Part shown: positions 11,069 to 20,068 of the stretch, in pieces
How positions within the stretch are numbered: the first letter of the stretch is position 1
Layout: every line of letters starts with the position of its first letter
Assembly (NCBI GenBank): GCA_900175165.2
Contig: FWWN02000301.1
Location: 1 to 27,331, forward strand
From: Rhizomucor pusillus
Taxonomy: Eukaryota > Mucoromycota > Mucoromycetes > Mucorales > Lichtheimiaceae
Direction: 5' to 3'
Length of the DNA stretch: 27,331 nucleotides
Notes under the pieces: generated by a model
Told to the model about the DNA's origin: nothing
Databases searched by the model: none
What the model saw: the letters and a program-made list of their open reading frames with translations, nothing else
Translations under genes and position numbers: made by a program

Positions 11069-11663
11069 TATATTTTTTCAGTTTGGCCTTGATGAACAGA
11101 GGCGGTTGACAGAAACTTTGGATGGGGAGGTTGCTGGACTTATTAAAGTAGCTGAGACGAATACTGTTCGGCACGTATTACGGTACACCACGATTCGGTA
11201 GAGCTGGGAAGGGAGCTGGGGTGTAGCTATGAGGGGTAACGTGCTCTCAGACTAGTAGGGGAGTGCACACATAGGCAACTCATGCTGGAACTGCCATCAC
11301 GCGCCTGGGCGATCCGACTTTCGTAAGATCGTATGTGTTTAATTTATGGTAGCTGACATATTGGTCACTTGTATCAATGTGGGCCACACATCTCAAATTG
11401 GGTCAACCAAGTGAATCTGAGCCATCCACGACTTTTATGTCTAAGGTTTATTTGAAGGACATTGTAACTCTTTTTTACCTGTCAAACAACAGTCCCAGAA
11501 TGTGAGAGAATGTCGTAGGCTTGGCAGCCCTCGTGAGTGATCTGCTCAGATTACACTGAATACGCGCCACTGAACGAATCTGCATAGCCTTCGAAAGTTG
11601 CACCAACCACTAGAAATTTACATTGGTCTCTATGGTTTTTCAAACGCAAACCACTGTAAGCAG

Positions 11664-11753
11664 GCGACATCCATTTCTGAAAATGCGACATACATTTTTA
11701 AAGCAGCGACATCAATTTTCATTGGCTAGCGACATTACTTTTTGGAAATACTG
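11664..11753. repeat. Four 21-23 bp subrepeats ending in a Tc1/mariner-like terminus
   Basis: GCGACAT recurs at 11664, 11685, 11706 and 11729, spaced 21, 21 and 23 bp, each followed by an A/C-plus-T-rich stretch of similar form. The last copy continues to GGAAATACTG and is followed by TA at 11754-11755. Reverse-complemented, its 25 bp matches the left terminus of the element at 10969 at 22 of 25 positions. This looks like one end of a larger related transposon whose other end is lost, diverged or elsewhere. Another isolated ATGTCGC is at 12053-12059. Confidence 0.65.
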
Positions 11754-11820
11754 TATTCGTTTCCGAAGACCGCGCACGCAGATCCCTTCTTGCACCACCA
11801 CCACGTCTGCATGCATAAGC

Positions 11821-11823
11821 GTG

Positions 11824-11857
<34 letters not shown>
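11821..11857. repeat. GT microsatellite
   Basis: An 18-unit GT run with a single C interruption at 11830. It lies in the gene-poor region, with no coding significance visible. Confidence 0.92.
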
Positions 11858-13036
11858 AGAAAATGCTTGATGCATGTATGGGTCTACCCTCTTTTGGCTG
11901 CTGCGACAGTGCTGCCGGTCGAGAAAGATTCCTCGTAGAGGTTATGCGCTGGCCACCAACTAGTGCCCTAGAGAACAGTACTTCGATTCTGCGCGTTATC
12001 ACCTGTCTAAAAGGGTCCACAGACTACAAGTTCCGTACCTTCTAAATAATTTATGTCGCAATCACCACATCAATCCAGAAACTGGTCATAATTACTGCAA
12101 ATTTGAGATAACAAGACGACTTGCTAACCAACCGTTTCCATGACCAATAGATGCTTGAACGCTAATAAGCAATTATTTAGTGGGGGGGGGGAAGTCCACC
12201 ATTTAAATGAACAATAAAATCGTCGGAACCGCTCGCAGAGCCAATGAGCGGGCTTCCCCTGGTGTTTGAAGATTGATGCGTCTGCATTGGGAGGGGTAAA
12301 CGTCCAATCCCCTTGTAGACGCTCCATGCGGGCCAGACCTGTCAGACGTCGATCGATGTCTCTATCAGTTGCTGCCTTCACTGCCGCAAACCAACCTTAG
12401 CCGCACCGTCAACGATGCTGTAGCGCGCCAGTCTCGCGTACCAATGTCCTGGAGTGAACTACGGATCCTCTTGCCGGTGAAATGGCGAGAGCTAGCAGCT
12501 GGATTTTTCCGTCATATGTAAAACAGTCTAGAATATGCAGGCCTATTTGCAGTCTGGACAAAGTGATATGAAACAAGTAAAATCTACCAAGGAACAAACT
12601 CCTTTAAGATTCCTCATGTCGTCTGTCGTTATCGCAATACCTACTGTAGTCATGACTTGACACCGGTCTATGTATACAGCGAACGAATAAATCATACAGT
12701 ATCTTCTTTTCATATCGCAAATAAAGGACAATGCATCTGCAATTTATATGTATTCACCTTTCCTTTCGAAACGCGTTCCTAATACATAGATCCATATTCG
12801 TAGGCTACAACTTAAAAACTATGGACCACAAATCTGAAGACATGGATACTTTGAACATTTACCCGTGATCGTTTCAATAACAATAGGACCCAGCAGTATC
12901 GTCTATTGCCTGATTTTCCCATACTATCCGTCAGCGACCAGTTTCTTGGTAAGACAAGAGATGTTACACACAGGGAGAGTCTGTTATGTGGAGAAAGTGG
13001 CCGATATAGTACGGAGATAAGCATGTATGTAAGACG

Positions 13037-15788
13037 ATGAGCGTGAACAGTATTGATGTACTATCCTGGGACGAAGCTTACGCAAAAGCAGACAAGTTAG
13101 TGAGCCAATTAACTCTGGACCAATTTGTCAGCATCAGCCAGGGCAAGGGGCTTTTGCTTGGAAAATGCACTGGTGTCTCTGGCAGCACGACCGATCCTGA
13201 CCTTCCGGGCCTTTGTCTCTCAGATGGGCCTCTGGGTGTCCGCGCCTCGCCTTACGCGAGCGTCTTCCCGGCAGGCATCAACGCAGCGGCTTCGTTCGAC
13301 AAGGAAGCTATCCATCAGCGCGGACTGGATATGGGCGCCGAGTTTAGAGGCAAGGGCGCCAACGTCCAACTAGGCCCGGCTATGAACATTGCACGCGTTC
13401 CCAATGCAGGCAGAAATTGGGAGGGGTTTGAAGAGGTATGTATAGGCAAAAGACACTTATGCAGCGTCGAAGTAACTAATAAATCGTTCTTTTTGCTTTT
13501 TGTAAACAAGGATCCATACCTCTCCGGCGTAGCTGCTTTTGAACTATCAAGGCCGTACAAAGCCAGGGTGTTGTGAGTGAACGTCGTAGCTCATAGAATG
13601 TCGTAATAAGATCGCAGCTGCAAAGCATTTCATCACCAATGATCAAGAAACCAACCGAATGTTGGCAAGTTGATCTATTTATCACGTAAAAATCGGGATA
13701 CTGACAGAGATAACATATATGTAAATACAGCACTCTACCGAAGTTGATGATCGTACTTTGCACGAGATATATCTTTGGCCATTTGCGAGATCTGTGGAAG
13801 CAGGCGCTGGCACCATCATGTGCTCTTACAACAAGATCAATGGCACATATGCTTGCGAAAATGACCACACTTTAAACCAGATCTTGAAAGGCGAGCTTGG
13901 CTTCCGTGGATTTGTTCAAGTGACTGGCTGGCCACCCATTCCACCGCGGAAGCAGCGAATAATGGCCTGGACATGAATACGTATGTAACGGCAACGCGCA
14001 CGCAATTTCAATTCTGGACTTCGGTGAAAAGGAGGAGGAATTAACATATTATCCTATCTTAGGCCTGGAGGGTTCCTTTACTTTGGCAGTGCTTTGAAGC
14101 GTGCAGTCAAGCACGGGCACGTCGATATCAAACGAGTAGAAGACATGACCCGACGTATCGTTGCAACTTGGTACAAGGTACGCACGCGAGATTGTGCAAT
14201 AATTTGTGTAAGAATTATCACCTTTCTAACCAAACTAAATTGGACGGAAATAGTTTATGTACATAGATGAGACAAGAAGAGGTAAAAGATCGAAAAGTCC
14301 ATGTAAATATTCGAAACTGGCTATGATAACATATGTATGCTATGTGCTTTATGCGTCGTTTAGAATTATCCATCCGTTAGAATGAACCAGAACCTTGGGA
14401 TCGCCGATTCCGGAATGGATGACCAAGACAACCACAAGGTCTCAATTAGACAACTTGGAGCCGCCTAGCTTGTGCTCTTGCGCAACCAGAAAAACACGCT
14501 CCCTATCCAACCTTCTGTTGTCAAGACAATTGCTGTTATCGGCGAAGACGCCCAAAGAGATCCAAAGCAAGTAGCATATTGTACCGTTTACTGTGCAGAG
14601 TGAGAAAATAACAACTCTATTTGTTTAGCCGAAAGAATAACACATCATGCAGTCCCCTTTCTAAATACGACGACGGTACATTGATCCAAGGTGGTGGTTC
14701 AGGCTCGTCTAACATTCCCTACGTAATCGCTGTGAGTATTATGGAGGATACCAGAGAGACGAAAACACTCTGCGGATGGCTAATAGTAATACTGTGAACT
14801 ATTGTCAGCCCACTGACAGTATAACGGCACGCTCAGAAATCATCTATCCAAGTCACCTCTCACTTGAAAAATGGGCAGGTGGACAAGGCCGCTAGCATTG
14901 CAAAGGATGCTGATGTGGCTATTGTCTTTGCGCACAAGTATGCCGCTGAGAGTTCTGACTTGAGCAATCTGGACCTTGATGATGATGCGAACAAACTGGT
15001 AAGACATAGCTAACGAGGCGGATGAATGATGAATGTCTTATTCACGTGCGCTCTCAGCTTGAGACGGTCGCCGATGCCAATAAGAAACTGTTGTTGTTAT
15101 CCACGCTGGAAATCCTGTCTTGATGCCGTGGATTGACCATCCAAATATCACAGCTATCGTGTGTGCTGGCTACCCCGGACAAGAGGCTGGAAACTCGCTT
15201 GCAGACGTACTTTTCGGCGATGTGAACCATTCTGGACGTCTTCCGATTACCATTGCAAAGAAGGAGTCTGACTACCCTGCACAGAGTACAAGCGATATGA
15301 CGGTATAATGTCTAGATCGTCAGCTAAAAGACTGATTATGGACTTAAAATTTCTTGTGATTTACATAGTTCGAATATTCCGAGAGGCTACCGCTGGTTCG
15401 ATGCCAAGGGCATTGAGCCCCAATTCGAGTTTGGATTCGGCTTGTCCTATATTACTTTCAAGTACTCTAATCTCCAACTTTCTACAAAGAATGGTTCACG
15501 GCATCCTTGACGATCAAAAACGCTGGCGACGTTGACGGCGCCGAAGTTGTCCAGGCTTACATTGAATTCCCTGCCTCTGACTATGAACCTCCCAAGGTCC
15601 TCCGTGGATTTGAAAAGGTCTTTGCGAAGAAAGGCAAAACTGCTCGTGTCCACTTTGAGGTTGGAAAGACAGAGCTCAGTATCTGGGACGTCAAGAAGCA
15701 AGATTGGGTTATTCCTTCTGGACCCTTCCGCCTTCACGTAGGCGCCAGCAACCGGAATATCAGACTAAGTAAAAGTTTCAAGATGTAA
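13037..15788 (+). pseudogene. GH3 beta-glucosidase, broken by multiple frameshifts and a stop
   Basis: Intact homologues remove terminal glucose from beta-glucosides. Recognisable GH3 parts in order: LCLSDGPLGVRAS and RNWEGFEE (exon 13037-13435), DPYLSGVAAFE (13511-13572), AAAKHFITNDQE (13611-13660), HEIYLWPFARSVEAGAGTIMCSYNKING (13731-13980), GGFLYFGSALKRAVKHG (14063-14177), YPSVRMNQNLG (from 14364), GYPGQEAGNSLADVLFGDV plus HSGRLP (15168-15246), GYRWFDAKG (about 15388), and a C-terminal fibronectin-III-like domain to TAA at 15786-15788. Frame breaks lie near 13543, 13660, 13919, 14838, 15087, 15388 and 15489, with an in-frame TAG at 14466-14468. The break at 13919 falls just before the Asp-Trp of the catalytic nucleophile motif. 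No signal peptide precedes the MSVNSIDVLSW start, although fungal relatives are usually secreted. Most introns remain recognisable, so decay is recent, or part of it is sequencing error in A runs. Confidence 0.88.
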
Positions 15789-15851
15789 TATAAAGTGAAG
15801 AAACTATGTTGGCAGACCCAGAGACGTATACTTTAGTACTTTATATGATAT

Positions 15852-15857
15852 AATAAA
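15852..15857 (+). terminator. Candidate poly(A) signal after the GH3 pseudogene
   Basis: AATAAA lies 64 nt after the terminal TAA and is preceded by a TATATGATATAA stretch. Its preservation fits recent inactivation of the gene, but such motifs also occur by chance in AT-rich DNA. Confidence 0.4.
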
Positions 15858-16012
15858 TGAAATGGGAAATAAACCGTTATCGTTACAGAATTACTGCTGC
15901 TGCTTAATACAGTACAAGTGCCAAAGTCCTCAGCAGCTGCCACTTTTGTACTGCTCCGCCCAGCGATTTCTCCAGCCCGCCTTTGGACAGCAAGAAGCAG
16001 AAAAAAATACAA

Positions 16013-17046
16013 ATGACAGGTACCGTAATTGCTGCTATGATTTCCCTTGCTCCCTCAGCCTTACATCGTCGCTGCAGATTTCGCTGAAGAACAACAAAAC
16101 GAATTGGAAGCTCTTCAGTCTATATATCCCGAGGAATTCCAAGGTACGTGTGTGTGTATACTAATTGCTCCTCCAGTTAATCGAGTCTCTCACACCAAAT
16201 GGATTGTATGCAGAGCTAGGGGACAAGGAATTCAAGATCGCAATCTACCCAGACGAGCAGGACGAGGAATCTCCATGTAAGAAATGTATCAACGAAACGA
16301 GGATTACATGTTATACGTATTTAACGAAATTTTTCCTGCTGCTCAGGTGCACTTGATCTACATGTCAAATATACAGCAAAGTATCCAGATGAACTTCCCG
16401 AGTTTAGCATACAAGTCACGCAGGGCGAATTATCAGATGCGCATAAAAACCGGATTGTGGATGCACTTAAAACTGCTGTAAGTGTGCGTGTAGCAACAGT
16501 GTATGTGCTTGTCTTTTGACCTAACAAGATTCCAGGGCGAAGATTCACTAGGCATGGCTATGATTTTCACAATGGCATCACTTGCAAAAGAAGAGCTGAA
16601 CCTGATGATGGATGATATAAAGCGAATTCGCGCAGAAGCGGAAGAGGAGCGGATTCGTAAAATAGAAGAGGCCGAGAATGCAAAGTTCCACGGCACAAAG
16701 TTGACTGTAGAGCGGTTTATGGAATGGAAGGCAAAGTTTGAAAAGGAGTTGGCCGAGAAGGAATCTGAGGAGAAAAAGGCGCGCCTCAAAGAACTGAAGG
16801 GCAAACTGACAGGTGAGCAAGAACATCGTACATATTTGAACAATGGGGAATTTAACACTGTCACTTGTTATAGGACGACAATTGTTTGAGCAAGACAAGT
16901 CTCTTGCAATGTCTGATGCTAAATACATGGAAGAAGGCGACGAGTCGGTGGATGCCTCCCAGTATGAACGCGAAGAACGGCAACAAAGTGACAATGAAGA
17001 TGATAACCCGAATGCTGTGTGGAAACGGCTTAGCGAAGACGATTAA
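16013..17046 (+). CDS. RWD domain protein, DFRP2/Gir2-like
   Basis: Exons are 16013-16019, 16078 to about 16143-16151, 16177-16276, 16347-16477, 16536-16812 and 16874-17046 (about 250 aa). The start is a 7-nt exon, ATGACAG, joining to give MTDFAEEQQNELEALQSIYPEEF, the usual opening of RWDD1/Gir2 proteins. The RWD fold continues through KEFKIAIYP, the characteristic YPDELPEF and HKNRIVDALKTA. A charged helical linker follows (about 115-200), then a DFRP-type tail containing KLTGRQLFEQDKSLAMSD. Family members bind DRG2-type GTPases and Gcn1, linking ribosome function to the Gcn2 stress pathway. Oddity: the intron after EEFQ is not resolved. The obvious GT-AG pair (16144-16176, 33 nt) breaks frame by one, whereas GT at 16152 keeps frame with only a 25-nt intron. 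Downstream junctions are clean. AATAAA occurs at 17050-17055, directly after the stop. Confidence 0.88.
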
Positions 17047-17250
17047 GAAAATAAATCACTGAATTCGGGTATATTCTCTCTGTCTCCCGGACAATTTTAT
17101 GCCCTGATGTTGCATTTTCGGCGCAACGGAGAGATATTGGGAACAGAGAGGTCCCAAACTCCGGCCGTGCGTCTGCTTGATATAAGATCCATTTACTACC
17201 CGTACTTGTCTTCCACTTTTTCTTTTTGTCAAACACTCGCTTAATACACT

Positions 17251-18340
17251 ATGGACCATCCATACAACCAAATATTGTTGTTCGGGGTACGATTGCTAGG
17301 CAACGACAGAAAGAAAGTCGCGACATTTCAATTTGACATTGCTGGTTAGGACTCGATCACTCAGGTACACGCGGTCATGTTTACAATGATCGAGTATGCA
17401 AGGCCTTTTGACTGAACATGTTACGGTCCTAGATGAGCTTTGACCCAAAGTTGAACGGTTTCGCTGCCAACTTGGCCAACGTAAGTGGTGGCGATACTTA
17501 ATTCATATCGTGATTAATATCGGTTAACATGTACATATGCGAAATGCCAGGCTTATCAGCGTAAAGTGGATGTAGTTAACCGTGGATTTTCCGGTAGAAT
17601 CAACAAGTTTGCGACATACGATTTTTTTCTGAGCCATTTGTCGATATAGGTTACAACACTGATTGGGCCATCCCTATCTTGCGCCAGTTGATCCCAACAG
17701 TCGAGCGACAAAAGCAACGCGCTGCAAAGATCTTGCTGACGACCATCTTTTTTGGCGCTAACGACGCTGCTCTTCCCTTTGCATTCCAGCACGTTCCACT
17801 TGACAAGTTCAAGGCAAACATGAATACTCTTCTCGATATCATTCAGAACCCAGAATCGCCCAATTACTATCCCGGCATGCGCATTATTCTGATCACTCAG
17901 CCGCCGTTGAATGAAGCACAGTGGGGAAAGCGCTGCGCTGACCAAGGCGATCCTTTGAACAGAACAGCAGAAGATGCAAAGAAATACGCAGAAGCCGTGC
18001 GACAAATTGGACAGGAGCGTGGAGTAGTAGTAGCTGATCTTTGGACCCGGCTGACCGAGGTTGCTGGCGACAATCTTGCAGACTATGAGTTTGACGGTTT
18101 ACATTTGAACGCCAACGGTTATCAGGTATATAGAAGAATCATCCGAAAATGCACCAACGTCAACCGGGTAATAACAATTTATTGTTTGCTCAGGTCTTAT
18201 TTGATCTTTTGATGGAAACTATTCGAACCCACTTTCCGGAAATCCATCCAGACGCTATTGAAATGGAACTCCCAGGGTTCCGTGATCTACCTCGCACCGA
18301 TTTCGATGACAACTTGCAATTTAGATTGCTAAAAGAATAA
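17251..18340 (+). CDS. Isoamyl acetate-hydrolysing esterase-like SGNH hydrolase
   Basis: Exons are 17251-17286, 17350-17364, 17433-17480, 17551-17593, 17650-18125 and 18194-18340 (254 aa; yeast Iah1 is about 240). Motifs of the GDSL/SGNH superfamily are in order: ILLFGDSIT with Ser14 as nucleophile, NRGFSGYNTDWA, FFGANDAA (Gly and Asn of the oxyanion hole), and DGLHLNANGY near residues 195-204 with the Asp and His of the triad. ITQPPLNE also matches the Iah1 group. There is no signal peptide, so it is probably cytosolic. Yeast Iah1 hydrolyses acetate esters such as isoamyl acetate; the substrate here is inferred. The nucleophile Asp-Ser pair is encoded by a 15-nt exon. The gene starts about 200 bp after the RWD gene and ends 70 bp before the acyltransferase gene, all on the same strand. 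Confidence 0.93.
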
Positions 18341-18410
18341 TATATACATTGTTCCAAACGTTTTTCTCTCTCTCTCTTTCTCCCTAGCATTATTTTTTCT
18401 TTGTTTTACC

Positions 18411-19961
18411 ATGGCGCACGTTGAGGTAATTGGACGTACGTGGGTCAAACCGTCAAAGCCAACTTTGCAAGCATCATTGGGCAAAGGCCATATCCCGCTA
18501 TCCGACTGGGACGTGGTCATGTTCAAGTCGTATATACCCATCCTTTTATTTTACGACAACCATCCAAAAACTCCCGATTTCATGGACCCCAGAAAGTTGC
18601 GAGAGTCACTGTCATCCTTGTTGGTCGATTATTTTCCTCTGGCCGGTAGACTGGTAGACATTGGCAAAGGACGAGATGCTATCGCATGCAATGATGCCGG
18701 TATCTTATTTCAGGCAAGTAAAGCAAATCCTTTCAACAATCCGGTTTCGAGATAAATAAGCTCAACTTGGGATGCAGGAAGCAGAGTACAACGACGATCT
18801 CACTCGGTTCAAAGCTGGCGGGTACCTACCAAGTCAAATGGATTATCATCGCATGTTTCCCATTCATTTTTACAACGGACCGGAAGATCCTCTAGTTGCC
18901 GTTCAACACACGCGGTTTCGGGATGGAGGCGTGGCGCTAGGTATCATGATCCTGCATAAGGTCGCCGATACGTACTCTGGGTGCTTGTTTCTGGACGCAT
19001 GGGCCAAGCATTCGCGCGGAATTATATACAATATGCCATTATTCGACCGAGATCTAGTAGCTGCACCTATCCGCAACGTCGAGATCACCGACCAGGTACT
19101 CGAGTATTATCGCCAGGACCACCGCTGCTCCGACGAGAACGAGCACGTTTTGCCCATCGATCCCAGCCAAACGAAATACGCGCGCACGGCACCTGGAGGA
19201 CCTATGCCGCTGAAAAGCGTCATCCTTGAATTTCACGCCGATGGCCTGCACCGGTGCAAAAAGGATGCTCACACGTATGAAATGATCCAGAAAAAGGACT
19301 GGGTATCTACAAAAGAAGCACTGTTGGCCACGCTGCTCCGCGCAATTGTGCGCGCGCGTAGCGGTATCCAGCAAGACGAGCCGGTCGAAATGGTGGTGGG
19401 TGTCAACGGACGACCCAGAATGAAAAATGCTAAGGAAATGGAGCGCTACTTTGGGAATTGGATGGTGTAAGTAAATATATCGATTAATTTAAGCATATCG
19501 AGATAACCGTTAAGTAATTATCTACCTGCAGGAATCGATCAGTGTCGCTTAGTAAGCGACAAGTCACCGAAACGGACTTGGCGTCAACAGCTGCAGCCTT
19601 CCGGCAGGAAATACATAAGGTTGACGCGTCTCTTTTCCATGGCATAAGCAAACTTTACACGATCCACGAGGATATGACTGCCAATTACTTGTCATATCGG
19701 CCAAATTCTACGACGCACGTTACCGCTTCAGATGTGTCGATGCTTCCATACTGGCGTCTTGATTTCGGATATGGTAGGCCCGACCGGACCCGCGGATACA
19801 TTACCTTTGGAGGTGATGGATGCCTCGTGTTATTTGGCAGAAGCGACGAGCAAAAGGGGCCCATGTACGACGTACAAGTCCAAATGGATGTCGATTCCAT
19901 GAAGCGATTCATGCAAGACCCAGACGTCCGGAAATATTCGCATCGTGTATTAAGCGGTTGA
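18411..19961 (+). CDS. BAHD-type acyltransferase (HXXXD motif)
   Basis: Exons are 18411-18713, 18778-19466 and 19532-19961 (473 aa). BAHD enzymes move an acyl group from acyl-CoA to an alcohol or amine. Visible features: an N-terminal PLSDWDVVMF segment; LRESLSSLLVDYFPLAGRL, the usual early helix and strand; the catalytic HKVAD (His161, Asp165); a mid-protein linker; VVGVNGRPRM, typical of the second domain; and DFGYG at residues 408-412, in place of the plant-type DFGWG structural motif. The closest named families would be plant hydroxycinnamoyl transferases and fungal acetyltransferases of that fold; acyl donor and acceptor cannot be told from sequence. Intron 1 uses a GC donor (GCAAGT at 18714), which gives the family-like FQEAEYNDDL. 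An alternative GT/AG pair a few bases away would also be in frame (FQAKYNDDL). An AATAAA is at 19972-19977 and an AAC repeat follows the stop. Confidence 0.92.
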
Positions 19962-20068
19962 AGAGAAAGAAAATAAAAAAGCACAAACAACAACAACAAC
20001 AACAATGTGGAATGGTATCGATAGCTATTCTACGCTATTAGTGTATATCGCTGTTTTTTCTACTACTA

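Larger units (their letters stand above)
10374..13036. other. Gene-poor, repeat-bearing region
   Basis: About 2.7 kb without a supportable gene. It contains the bHLH 3' flank, microsatellites at 10579-10712, a miniature inverted-repeat element at 10969-11068, a related subrepeat cluster at 11664-11753, a GT microsatellite at 11821-11857, and ten G at 12182-12191. A minus-strand frame at 12124-12381 looks somewhat protein-like but matches no family I recognise. It may be a relic of a mobile element. Confidence 0.6.

Noticed and set aside
11623..12045. Plus-strand frame of 140 codons
   Set aside because: It runs through the transposon subrepeats and the GT microsatellite; the protein is an artefact of repeats.
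12124..12381. Minus-strand frame of 85 codons with a somewhat protein-like middle
   Set aside because: No family recognised, start is not ATG and flanking frames are closed. Possibly a mobile-element relic, but not supportable.
17318..17326. GCGACAT in the first intron of the esterase gene, similar to the transposon subrepeats
   Set aside because: Single isolated heptamer without the T-rich continuation or terminus; probably chance.
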